Below are positions 17,701-26,431 of a stretch of DNA of 64,000 nucleotides, piece by piece. The notes under the pieces were generated by a model. The model had not been told where the DNA came from and did not search any database. It was given only the letters and a program-made list of their open reading frames with translations. This stretch comes from Paenibacillus hunanensis (GTDB lineage Bacteria > Bacillota > Bacilli > Paenibacillales > Paenibacillaceae). How positions within the stretch are numbered: position 1 is the stretch's first letter; every line of letters begins with the position of its first letter. The DNA lies in assembly GCF_014645615.1 (NCBI RefSeq), contig NZ_BMMB01000011.1, positions 1 through 64,000 of the forward strand, read 5' to 3'. A program made the position numbers and the translations under genes.

Positions 17701-18771
17701 CTAGTCAATCACAGCCATTGCATAAGGGTGCTGATGCACATAGCCTGGCTTCCACGGAATATCGAGTCGTCCCCATGTCAACCCATGATCCTGAGAGACA
17801 TACACACCGTGATTGCTAAATACGAAAAACTCCCCTTGTTCGTTCACATCTAACACTGAAACCAGCGTCCCTTTCGATGGAGGCAGCCCTGCTGTAATGG
17901 GTGTCCATGCCTGGTGCTTCTCCTTACGATAAATCATCGAGTCACATTGTCCATTCTGGTACTCATGCGCATGTCGAGGACTAGAGGAAGCTGCCAGAAG
18001 TACGATATCTGGATCATGCGGATCAACAGCCAGATGATATACATAATGGTGCTCCAGCCCATCTGCAATATACTGCCAGGTCGCACCATGATCCAGACTT
18101 TCGGCATAGCCATGACCGAGATCATTTTCCTTTAAAAAGGAATCACCTAATGCAGCATACAAACGTTTTGGCGCTTGCGCATGGGTATACAATTCATGAA
18201 TATCACGTGGAGCATGTGGAGATTCAATCCAGGTCATACCATCGTCTGGACTCTGAAATAGACCACCTACCTCAATCGTGGCATACAGAGCATGCGGATC
18301 GTGGGGATGAGTCGCAATATGCTTCACATGATGCGTATGCGGTCGCTGTGGGAAAAACCAGCTAGCTTTTGAAGGCGCGTCGGCAAAATCAGTTAGCGTC
18401 TCAAAGGACTTGCCCCCATCTATAGACCGTACAATTGAGCTTGGTTCGGTTCCTGCATACAGAATCGATTGCCCTTCATGGTTAGGATTAGCAACTATTT
18501 GAAGCACGGTATACACTCGACTGGATTGATCTTGCCGTGCAAACTCACCAAACGAAGGTGCAATATCGATAGCCTGCCATGAAGCCCCGCCATCGTACGT
18601 TTTCCACAATCCGCGATCAAAGGTCGCACAGTAGACGATATTACCATCATGCGGATCTACAGCCAGGGATACTGGATTAGCACCCTTGAAAAACGATTGT
18701 ATATTCCATGTGTTATCCTGTTTCTCGGCGACGAGTAATTCGCGTTCAAGCGCTAAGATGAGCTTTTTCAT
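17701..18771 (-). CDS. BNR/Asp-box beta-propeller protein (sialidase-like fold)
   Basis: 356 residues with at least five Asp-box repeats of the S-x-D-x-G-x-T/S-W type (TYDGGASW, SIDGGKSF, SPDDGMTW, SLDHGATW, SQDHGLTW) spaced by 45-80 residues, which indicates a beta-propeller. There is no signal peptide, so it is probably cytoplasmic. Proteins of this group are often annotated as exo-alpha-sialidase or glycosyl hydrolase, but no catalytic residues can be assigned and the family name should not be read as activity. It is transcribed alone from a consensus promoter overlapped by a palindrome, which suggests tight repression. Confidence 0.85.
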   Translation of the reverse strand: MKKLILALERELLVAEKQDNTWNIQSFFKGANPVSLAVDPHDGNIVYCATFDRGLWKTYDGGASWQAIDIAPSFGEFARQDQSSRVYTVLQIVANPNHEGQSILYAGTEPSSIVRSIDGGKSFETLTDFADAPSKASWFFPQRPHTHHVKHIATHPHDPHALYATIEVGGLFQSPDDGMTWIESPHAPRDIHELYTHAQAPKRLYAALGDSFLKENDLGHGYAESLDHGATWQYIADGLEHHYVYHLAVDPHDPDIVLLAASSSPRHAHEYQNGQCDSMIYRKEKHQAWTPITAGLPPSKGTLVSVLDVNEQGEFFVFSNHGVYVSQDHGLTWGRLDIPWKPGYVHQHPYAMAVID

Positions 18772-18787
18772 TTTGAGCCTCCTTTTT

Positions 18788-18830
18788 ATATGCTATAGCA
18801 TATATTAAATTGTATCCTATATGTTGTCAA
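18788..18830 (-). promoter_or_regulatory. Sigma-A promoter with overlapping palindromic operator
   Basis: TTGACA (18825-18830) and TAATAT (18802-18807) with 17-bp spacing. A perfect 16-bp palindrome ATATGCTATAGCATAT (18788-18803) overlaps the -10 edge and the expected start site. AAAGGAGG precedes the gene. The position is that of a repressor operator. Fourteen bases of the palindrome recur in the SDR terminator loop. Confidence 0.7.
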
Positions 18831-18997
18831 ATGAGATCTGCATATGCACACGGATATTTTGATCCATCGATTCACTCAACCAAGCGCGCTAGACTATCAT
18901 TTTCTAGTGCAGTTTATCCGTGAAAGTGAAGGATACTGCCTTCAGAAAATATAATTATTGTTCATTGGCGTTCAGTTATGAGAAGGCTCTCAACCAT

Positions 18998-20332
18998 TTA
19001 TTTTAATAGCGCCAATTCTTCATTACTAACTGGAAAGTATTGCTTCGTTTGTGAAGGATCAGTATGACCGAGCTCTGTTTCCTTTCCTTGCAGATCAATC
19101 AACCCATAGCGCAAGTCTGAGATTGCTCCTCTGTATACATAATACGCTACAGGCGTAGTGATCGTGGGTCTTTTCCCTATTTCTTTTGTAATGTGATAGG
19201 GGAAGAAAGGCAATTCTTTATGCTTAGCGGGTACGTCCATTTTATAATTAGCTGACCAGATCTCGTAACGCTTATTGTTTTCGATTTTATAATACGTGAT
19301 CAAATCATCGGTAGCATCAAAATACACATCAGACTTACCGATCGGAAAATAGCGAATCAATGTCTGTATGCCGATCGTCGGCAATTCCGTTCCTAATGAG
19401 ACGGTTCTCATACTCAGTACGGCTTCTCTTGCTTGGCGTAGCGATTGCAGTTGATCTGTACGCACCTCATTAGGAATCTTCATAATGATTTGAGCCAGTG
19501 TTCCATTCGCAGCTTCACCCGTATACGATTTTTTATCGCCTACTCGACCATAGTCTACTCCGTTATCAATGCGATGTTTTCTAAAATAAACGGTAGAGGA
19601 ATCGGATACAGGACGCTTACCGTGTTCTTTAATATACCTACCCTTCTCATCTACAACGGCTTCCCAGACTAAGGATTTCACATCATTTGCAATTTCATAA
19701 TAGCTCACATGATTACCTTCATAATCATAGTAACGGAGTGCTTCTCCTTCTGGAAAATGATACGCGTAGATAATTTCCTCATCTGTACTATTGTATATCG
19801 GCTGATCTGCACTCGGTAAATCTATCGCGATCTGACGTGCTTTTACCAGATCCGCTCCCTGATATAAAGTTTTGTAATTAGACTGCTGTTCTGCCGAGCG
19901 AATCATCACGATCCGATCTGCACTATTCCAAATAACCTCCGCTCCAAATGCCTCACTAATAAAACGAACTGGAACCAGTACACGATTATTTTTTAAAATA
20001 GGCGGCGTTTGTAGTGGCAAGGATTGTGCTCCGAATTGAGCTACTTTATTACCAACTACGACGGATAGCGTATTACGATTGCCTGAGGAATGCACCGTTA
20101 TTTTTCGCCCCTTCGCATCCCATTGCAAATGAAGTCCTAATGCCTTTAATGAGGATAACGATACCATATTAGAGCCGTCAACATTCACTGGAGGAGCATC
20201 CGTCTGGATCTTCTGGCTGTTAATGACCAATTGTACGGAAGACGTGGCGGCAAAAGAAGGGCTGGCATAGCTTGAGATTGCTAATGTAATAATGCTTAAT
20301 ATCATGATACATATAAACGGTGTATATTTCAT
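18998..20332 (-). CDS. Secreted protein with copper-amine-oxidase N-terminal stalk domain
   Basis: 444 residues with an N-terminal signal peptide (hydrophobic core ~8-22, cleavage likely near SFAA). The stalk-type domain (Cu_amine_oxidN1 family, ~33-145) is recognised by SLSSLKALGLHLQWDAKGRKI and VLVPVRFISEAFGAEVIWN. It does not bind copper by itself. The remaining 300 residues match nothing I know. This domain is abundant in Paenibacillus cell-surface proteins. The start follows GGAGGC with 6-nt spacing. Monocistronic. Confidence 0.85.
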   Translation of the reverse strand: MKYTPFICIMILSIITLAISSYASPSFAATSSVQLVINSQKIQTDAPPVNVDGSNMVSLSSLKALGLHLQWDAKGRKITVHSSGNRNTLSVVVGNKVAQFGAQSLPLQTPPILKNNRVLVPVRFISEAFGAEVIWNSADRIVMIRSAEQQSNYKTLYQGADLVKARQIAIDLPSADQPIYNSTDEEIIYAYHFPEGEALRYYDYEGNHVSYYEIANDVKSLVWEAVVDEKGRYIKEHGKRPVSDSSTVYFRKHRIDNGVDYGRVGDKKSYTGEAANGTLAQIIMKIPNEVRTDQLQSLRQAREAVLSMRTVSLGTELPTIGIQTLIRYFPIGKSDVYFDATDDLITYYKIENNKRYEIWSANYKMDVPAKHKELPFFPYHITKEIGKRPTITTPVAYYVYRGAISDLRYGLIDLQGKETELGHTDPSQTKQYFPVSNEELALLK

Positions 20333-20655
20333 TAGATAGCCTCCGAAATGAGTTGTATGTAGCCTACTTGTAATAGATGAAGATAATTTAATAAAAGTTT
20401 TTCAAGATCAGCTTCTTAAGAGAATATCTTACATATTTACATAATAAAGAATAAAAAATCATCATTTGTATCATTATTTGTATAATGAAAGTTAAAAATG
20501 GAAGTTAAAAGCCGGCTGAGAACTGAAAAGACGGTTTCCTATAACAAGTTAACGCTATGCTGGATTTTCCTCATACATAGGACAGATCGTTTGACTGAGA
20601 TTAGACATTTACCTAGTAGTACAGCATCATCTTTGGTTTCTTTATTATTTAGTTT
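20333..20655. other. Non-coding gap
   Basis: 323 bases between two minus-strand genes. It is AT-rich and must contain the promoter of the stalk-domain gene at 20332, but I see no clear consensus promoter, hairpin or small ORF. Confidence 0.4.
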
Positions 20656-20955
20656 CTAGTGTAAAGCGACTTCCCAGCCTTCAAATTCCGGCTCTACTGT
20701 ATAATTTTCATCCACATAACTACGAATAAACTGAGCTGCTCTCATTTCAGCATGCTTCGCATTGCACACTACACCTTCATTATCCATCTCAATTACATTA
20801 GCAAAGATCGCATACGCTTGTTCAAGCGCACTCGGTTCTTCAAAAATACAGGAATAATCGATTCCTTTTAACAATGGCATTCCTACCGTACCGTTGGCGA
20901 TCCAAAAGGAAAATGTTCGTAAGGCTCCACTGAAGGAAGGGCTTAGTTTTTGCAT
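20656..20955 (-). CDS. Hypothetical protein, 99 residues
   Basis: A soluble small protein (MQKLSPSFSGALRTFSFW...) with a good AAAGGAGAA site. The compact sequence with two Cys and an acidic end (EPEFEGWEVALH) looks like a folded domain. I do not recognise the family. It stands alone. Confidence 0.65.
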   Translation of the reverse strand: MQKLSPSFSGALRTFSFWIANGTVGMPLLKGIDYSCIFEEPSALEQAYAIFANVIEMDNEGVVCNAKHAEMRAAQFIRSYVDENYTVEPEFEGWEVALH

Positions 20956-21064
20956 GGTTGTTCTCCTTTATGTGAGATGTGTAATAATTATAATCTTCAT
21001 GAAATATGAAGTAGCTAACTGTATTAAGAAGATTATCTGTGAAAACAAAAATTGATTAAAGTGC

Positions 21065-21532
21065 TCATTTCCCCATTGTAATATTTACATTTAAAATCCC
21101 ATCACTGGATTTTGTAGCATCCACTGTAGCACCTAAAACTTCGGATACAAAGCGAACAGGCACCATAGCTCTAGGAGTCGTTATTTGCGGAGCATTAGAT
21201 AAAACTTTCATCTCACCATTCAGATAGGCCACATTACTACCCATCGTTAAAACAATTTCTTGTTGATCGTTGGAATGAATGGTAACCTGTTGCTTCACTT
21301 TGTCCCAGCTTACAGTTCCTCCCAGTCCTTCTGTTACAAAACGGATAGGTACATACGCAGTTTGAGTTGCTGTAACAATATAAGCTTCATAATCTGTCTT
21401 TACATTTTCTCCATTGATGCTTAAATGTATACCCGGTGCTATAGCAGGTATAGCTGCCTGAGTTGATTGAAGCTGATTCGTGTATAGCACTAAACTAATA
21501 AGAATGAATAGTAAACTGGTTCTTTTTAACAT
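21065..21532 (-). CDS. Small secreted copper-amine-oxidase stalk-domain protein
   Basis: 155 residues: signal peptide (~1-26, AxA-like site TQAAIPA) and one complete stalk domain with two YVPIRFV/MVPVRFV repeats (AYVPIRFVTEGLGGTVSWD and MVPVRFVSEVLGATVD). The domain fills the mature protein, so it may be a wall- or matrix-associated adaptor and not an enzyme. A ribosome binding site AAGGGAGC supports the start. Confidence 0.85.
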   Translation of the reverse strand: MLKRTSLLFILISLVLYTNQLQSTQAAIPAIAPGIHLSINGENVKTDYEAYIVTATQTAYVPIRFVTEGLGGTVSWDKVKQQVTIHSNDQQEIVLTMGSNVAYLNGEMKVLSNAPQITTPRAMVPVRFVSEVLGATVDATKSSDGILNVNITMGK

Positions 21533-21891
21533 AATATTGCTCCCTTTATTTTCTTTGATTTATTGATACGTAGCTCTTTTAAGTTTCAGCTTGATTGTAT
21601 GGATTATTATCAAAACATTTACATAAATGTTATACATATGTTAGCATTTTATTTAGAAATCAGCATTATTTTCTTCATACCGCAAAAATTTTTTTCATAT
21701 CTAAAGGCGGCACTGTTACGACATTAGTTTTTAGCACTCCCATATGCTAAACAGTTCATATCACAATGCTGATGCTGATCTAGCTAAGAACATTCCATAG
21801 ATCGATATAAGTTCATTTAAAGTAAATATGGTGTAGATAAATGGCTTTGCAATTTATTTCAAGCTATCGTCTTACATCATGAAAGGTGTAG
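21533..21891. other. Non-coding gap with divergent promoters
   Basis: About 360 bases between divergent genes, AT-rich. It must hold the promoters for both sides. I cannot single out one with confidence, and no stable hairpin or repeat was seen. Confidence 0.4.
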
Positions 21892-22140
21892 ATGTATTTG
21901 GTTATTATCTTTGTATGTACCATCCTTATACTAGCAGCTATGATTTATAGTGCATTTAAGTACAAATCGAAACCGCATATTACAAATACAATTATGGCGG
22001 TATTGGGAATATCAGTACTGGTTACTAAGCCAGAGTTTAAACAAGACTTCGAAGCATTGTTTTATATTCTCTTTGTTATTTATATCATTCTAGGAATTAT
22101 TCCATTAATTCAGTTTGCAACTCGTGCCGCTAAAAAATGA
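21892..22140 (+). CDS. Small membrane protein, 82 residues
   Basis: Two to three predicted helices (~2-20, ~32-46, ~53-74) with a basic end (ATRAAKK). The start is ATG at 21892 with a short-spaced GAAAGGTG site. No family recognised. It is isolated between minus-strand genes. Confidence 0.55.
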   Translation: MYLVIIFVCTILILAAMIYSAFKYKSKPHITNTIMAVLGISVLVTKPEFKQDFEALFYILFVIYIILGIIPLIQFATRAAKK

Positions 22141-22195
22141 TATTCTCATCCGTATAATTACTGCAAGCCCAATCATTCTTTTCGATCATTAAAAT

Positions 22196-23080
22196 CTAGA
22201 TATGGCAATCTACTATGACCAAAAAGTGCTCTGGATCAGCATTTTGGATGAATGTAGCATAGAACGAAGTGCTGAATTCTCTGGCTTCTTCTGGACTTTC
22301 TGAACCTATGCCGAATCTCCCCATCTCTCCAGGGGTATGCCAGACACCATCTGGCGTCAATACTGCATACGTATTAATACTCAATACATCGCGTAAAAAA
22401 CCTTGTTTATTCACGTACCGATGAATGTAATAGGCTATCTCGGACGAATGTTCTCCTTCCATAACCGTATCCCATTCTTGAGAAGCTTCAGCTATACAAC
22501 TCTCGAGTTGTGGAGCTAATGTAGCGGGGATCGTTATTCCTTGTATTTCAACGGTAATACCTTCACATTGCTCCTGTTCTATGAAGAAAATATCTTTAAT
22601 TGGGGCTGCATTAGCTCTTTCGCCTGAACGAAGCAACAACATATTCGGCCACCTTCCTCCAACTTGCCAATCGTCCCATGTAGCATTCGGATTTTCCCAG
22701 TAGCCCCATCTCCCTGTCTTTTCATCCCTGGAGCTATAACCGAAAACACTTTGAATCATGTATTCATCAAATGTACTGTATTTCTCTCTATGCGGAATCT
22801 GCACACGTCTTAAATGCGCCGGGACTTCATGCTTAAGCGTCATCAGTTGTGCAGAAGGCACACGAAAAATGGCGTGGTACGGCGAAAGCAAACGACCATC
22901 CTCCATTTCTACATACTCTGCTGACTCCGATTCATAAGATCGTTGATACTCTTCTTCCACATCAAAAAACTCAAGGTATTCTTGCGGGCAATCTCCCATA
23001 TTATTTTCTTGAAATGGAGCTAATAAACGCTCCAAATCATGCAAACTGGGTGTAATTACTGCAACAGTAAAATGGCTCAT
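22196..23080 (-). CDS. Hypothetical protein of a phage-shared family
   Basis: 294 residues starting MSHFTVAVITPS and containing LAPFQENNMGDCP with YLEF.D and the block DDWQVGGRWPNML. Proteins with this start and a QIGGRW-type block occur widely in phage and prophage genomes, and I place it there by memory. No enzymatic motif is known to me. It has a ribosome binding site GGAAAGGAAC. No other phage genes are nearby, so it is a domesticated or stray copy. Confidence 0.7.
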   Translation of the reverse strand: MSHFTVAVITPSLHDLERLLAPFQENNMGDCPQEYLEFFDVEEEYQRSYESESAEYVEMEDGRLLSPYHAIFRVPSAQLMTLKHEVPAHLRRVQIPHREKYSTFDEYMIQSVFGYSSRDEKTGRWGYWENPNATWDDWQVGGRWPNMLLLRSGERANAAPIKDIFFIEQEQCEGITVEIQGITIPATLAPQLESCIAEASQEWDTVMEGEHSSEIAYYIHRYVNKQGFLRDVLSINTYAVLTPDGVWHTPGEMGRFGIGSESPEEAREFSTSFYATFIQNADPEHFLVIVDCHI

Positions 23081-23567
23081 CGTTATGTTCCTTTCCTGGT
23101 ATGCTTATTCCGTATTATTATTTTAAAAAATGATTTGCTTATGTATTGCTTACTACTTTCTTAACCGACTATACCACACCATTTACAATCTAAAAAACAG
23201 TGGCAAGACTCAATAAAAGCGTGGCTTAACTTTTTTATGTTCTTTTTTCTTTATGTAAGCTTAGTAAGCGGTTTACACTATACTTAATCTAGAATGAATA
23301 GCAACGGCTAGAAACGTTTATTATTTAATTTATATAAATAAATGGAACAACAACGAAGAGTAGCTACAATAAATTTACTGTTAGCAGTCGTCTCTAATCC
23401 CAATGAGGATAGGAATCATCTTGCTCCAAATAAACCTATTTGAAAGACAAGAGAGGCTTGTTACAATAATAACGACATGGAAGAGAAAATCAATAGGAGG
23501 TGTGTTTTACTACTCAATGCTCTATCCGCTCTACCATCCCACTACCAAACGGAGGATTACACACATT
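23081..23567. other. Gap with possible catabolite-repression site
   Basis: No convincing gene; an in-frame open stretch from 23403 leads into the MFS gene. AGTAAGCGGTTTACA (23263-23277) is one mismatch from a CcpA cre site (TGWAANCGNTNWCA) and overlaps a possible -35 (TTTACA). Confidence 0.3.
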
Positions 23568-24800
23568 ATGGCACGCACCTGGTTCCCCCGACTTCAAGGC
23601 AACAGCCGTGGCTGTCTTGCCTTTGAGCCTTTTTTTCTGATTCCGTACAGCATGGTAATGACTTACGCCACGCTGTATATGTACGAGCTTGGTGTAACCG
23701 AGACGGCAATCGGCTGGATTACGACGCTGAGTTTGATTGTTCAGGTTATATCTTCTTTTTTAAGCGGTTATTTGACCGATCGACTCGGTCGGAAGCGAGC
23801 GGTGCTTTATTTTGATCTACTCAGCTGGACGCTGGCTACGATTGTGTGGGCGGTATCGCAAAATGTATGGTTCTTTGTATTGGCAGCGCTCTTGAATGGC
23901 TTGCAGCGTGTTCCCTCGACTGCTTTTTATTGTCTCGTTGTTGAGGATACGCGCCCGTCCGACCGTACTTATGTATTTACGTTATTGCAGATTATTAGCG
24001 TGATTGGTGGCTTGTTTGCACCACTTGGCGGGCTGCTTGTTTATTCCTATGGGTTGGTCGATGGCACACGGATCATGTATTGGATTGCTGCAATCTCGAT
24101 GACCTTCCAATTTATCGGTCGACATCTGACAACGAAGGAAACCGAGATGGGTTATCGTAAAATGCAAGAAACTCGCGATCTTGGGCTCGGTAAAAGCTTG
24201 CTTGATTACGCTGGAGCAATTCGTGAAATTACAGCCAGTCGTTCGCTCTTGCTCATTTTCGGTGTATACGTATTGTTCAATTTCCAGACCACCTTAAAAA
24301 CGACCTATCTCTCGTTATATATGGCGGATTACTTACATATTGATAATGATCTGATCTCTCTGGTGCCAGCGGTGTCTTCGATTGTTATGCTCGTGGTGTT
24401 ATGGCTACTTACGCCTCGTATTCCAGAACAGGCCATGTACAAATCGATGATGGCTGGCTTCGGATTATCGGTCATTTCCAATGTTATGCTCGTGGTGGGT
24501 CCAATTACCGAGCTGGCATGGGTGGCACTCAGTACGGTGATTGCCGCGGTCGGTATGATGATTAGCTCGCCTTATCTGGAAGCGGCTGTTGCCAATGCGA
24601 TTGATGATAATAAGCGTGCGAAGATCTTCTCCATGCTGTCTGTACTTATTTTGCTGATCACGTCACCAGCGGGTATTATTGGCGGCTGGGCGTATACATT
24701 TGATCCACGCATTCCAATCTGGTTGATGATTATTGCATTTGCGCTTGCCTGTGTACTGACGGTTCGTTATGAGCGTCATCATAAGACGCTAGCTGCGTAG
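23568..24800 (+). CDS. MFS transporter
   Basis: A major-facilitator carrier of 410 residues with about 12 helices. The loop 2-3 signature is GYLTDRLGRKRAV. Substrate unknown, probably a drug or sugar efflux carrier. The start at 23568 (MARTWFPRL) fits the family length. GGAGG lies 12 nt before it, a little far. In-frame alternatives upstream (ATG at 23517, after another AGGAGG) would add 17 or more residues. A possible cre site lies ~300 nt upstream. Confidence 0.85.
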   Translation: MARTWFPRLQGNSRGCLAFEPFFLIPYSMVMTYATLYMYELGVTETAIGWITTLSLIVQVISSFLSGYLTDRLGRKRAVLYFDLLSWTLATIVWAVSQNVWFFVLAALLNGLQRVPSTAFYCLVVEDTRPSDRTYVFTLLQIISVIGGLFAPLGGLLVYSYGLVDGTRIMYWIAAISMTFQFIGRHLTTKETEMGYRKMQETRDLGLGKSLLDYAGAIREITASRSLLLIFGVYVLFNFQTTLKTTYLSLYMADYLHIDNDLISLVPAVSSIVMLVVLWLLTPRIPEQAMYKSMMAGFGLSVISNVMLVVGPITELAWVALSTVIAAVGMMISSPYLEAAVANAIDDNKRAKIFSMLSVLILLITSPAGIIGGWAYTFDPRIPIWLMIIAFALACVLTVRYERHHKTLAA

Positions 24801-25060
24801 AGGCTGGATGTGCTAACGTAATTTAGCATCTAAACCAAGCCGCAGTACATGTAAATGGCAATGTTATGCTGCAACAAGATAATGTGCAACAAGAATAAAT
24901 TCAAGTTTGTGGATTGATATAGGTACGTTTATCATAAGGCAGCGCAGATCACAGACTTCGAATGCAGGTGCGTCCAGGTACATTTGAAATTAGTATTTTA
25001 AATTCCTATTTTGCGGAGCTAGCTATATACAGCCCCATGCAATGTATGTAAAACCAAACT

Positions 25061-25131
25061 TAAAAAGAGAATTCCAGCTCTCTCTATCCACACAACAGGT
25101 GCGGTATACGAGAAACAGGAATTCTCTTTTT
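25061..25131. terminator. Long bidirectional terminator
   Basis: The arms AAAAAGAGAATTCC (25062-25075) and GGAATTCTCTTTTT (25118-25131) form a perfect 14-bp stem with a ~42-nt loop, flanked by A/T runs. It separates the convergent MFS and iron-binding lipoprotein genes. The rest of the gap 24801-25164 shows nothing else. Confidence 0.7.
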
Positions 25132-25164
25132 ACATGCTTTTATAATGAAGCTATGTTCCTTAGC

Positions 25165-26139
25165 TTACGATTCGGATTTGAGCTTGCCGTTAATGTAATC
25201 CAGCGCGCTTTGACCAATCTTCTCAGCCGGTGTGATCCCACGGAAACGCGTCCATATATCGCGATCTACCATATACACATGATGATTCTTCACCGCTTTT
25301 AGATTTTGCCATACCGGTAGCTTCTTCCACTCATTAGTAATCACCTGTGAATCATCGGTAGCAATAAAGATGATATCGGGATCAATCGCCGTGATCGTTT
25401 CCAAATTCACCTCTTTATAAGGCTCATTCTCACTACCCTGAACTACATTTTCAAAACCAATATCGCTCAGCACTTCCCCTGCATAGGAAGTGGTGGAGTG
25501 CGCATTGAAGTCACCTTTACGCGCTACACCGACCAGCACCTTTTTCTCTGGCAAAGCTTCGACCTGCTTCTTCATCGCAGCCATCATCTTATCATGCTGC
25601 GCCAGACGTGCTTTTGCTTCGGATTCCTTGCCTACTGCCTTCGCAATCGTTTCAAAATCCTTGAGGCTATCATCGTAAGAGCCTTTACGACTGTTCAAAA
25701 CAATGGTAGGTGCGATCTGATCCAGCTGATCCTTCACCTTCGAATGACGATCGGTATCGGCGATAATCAGATCCGGCGCTGCGCCTGCGATCTTTTCCAG
25801 ATTAGGTGTTTCGCGTTTGCCCAGCGGTATATATTCAATTGGCTTGCCTGCCAGCTTCTCCATCGCTTTCGGCTTATCATCATCTGCGATTCCTACAGGA
25901 GTAATACCAAGTACGAGCAGATCATCTACGAATGACCACTCTAGTGCGACCACATGACTGGCTGGCTGCTTCAGCTCTGTCGTCCCCATATCATGCTGAA
26001 TGACGATGCTTCCTGCTGTAGACGTAGCGTTGTTTGCAGAAGAGGTAGCGTTAGATGATGCTCCATTTCCACAGCCAGCTAATAGTGCGGCACAGACTCC
26101 TCCCACCATCAGATGCTTGAACCAGGATTGAACTTTCAT
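25165..26139 (-). CDS. Iron-siderophore ABC transporter substrate-binding lipoprotein
   Basis: A 324-residue FecB/FhuD-type periplasmic-binding-protein fold lipoprotein that captures Fe(III)-siderophore or citrate complexes outside the membrane. It has a lipobox LLAGC with Cys-23, a Ser/Asn/Thr-rich tether, then the two-lobe domain with family blocks VALEWSFVDDLLVLGITPVG, LEKIAGAAPDLII and IFIATDD. The start at 26139 is set by AAGGAG 8 nt upstream. No permease or ATPase gene is adjacent, so it must use one encoded elsewhere. A Fur box covers its promoter. Confidence 0.9.
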   Translation of the reverse strand: MKVQSWFKHLMVGGVCAALLAGCGNGASSNATSSANNATSTAGSIVIQHDMGTTELKQPASHVVALEWSFVDDLLVLGITPVGIADDDKPKAMEKLAGKPIEYIPLGKRETPNLEKIAGAAPDLIIADTDRHSKVKDQLDQIAPTIVLNSRKGSYDDSLKDFETIAKAVGKESEAKARLAQHDKMMAAMKKQVEALPEKKVLVGVARKGDFNAHSTTSYAGEVLSDIGFENVVQGSENEPYKEVNLETITAIDPDIIFIATDDSQVITNEWKKLPVWQNLKAVKNHHVYMVDRDIWTRFRGITPAEKIGQSALDYINGKLKSES

Positions 26140-26171
26140 AACATGATCTCCTTTATGTACATATTTCATAT

Positions 26172-26190
26172 GATAATGATAATTATTATC
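26172..26190. promoter_or_regulatory. Fur box
   Basis: GATAATGATAATTATTATC matches 18 of 19 positions of the classic Fur consensus GATAATGATAATCATTATC. It lies 33 nt upstream of the iron-lipoprotein start and covers a TTGATA element, so iron should repress the gene. Confidence 0.85.
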
Positions 26191-26346
26191 AACTTGAACA
26201 GTATACATGATGTCTTATTCTCTGTAAACCTGTCTTTCATTTGCAAATGCTTGTTTCTTTTCCATGAGCTTACATTTCGCTATATGTAGTGATATACTGC
26301 TGGAGCTGTTATGTATTCCTGCTGATAAATAAGCCTGCTCTATACA

Positions 26347-26384
26347 AAAAGCTCGCTCTCTACCAGCTAGAGAACGAGCTTTTA
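26347..26384 (-). terminator. Terminator of glgB-glgA
   Basis: The arms AAAAGCTCG and CGAGCTTTT enclose a second helix (TCTCTA/TAGAGA). On the minus strand it ends in TTTTTG. It sits ~50 nt after glgA. Confidence 0.75.
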
Positions 26385-26431
26385 CATGTACCATTTTATA
26401 TAAGATCATAATCCCATATGATTGTAACTGA

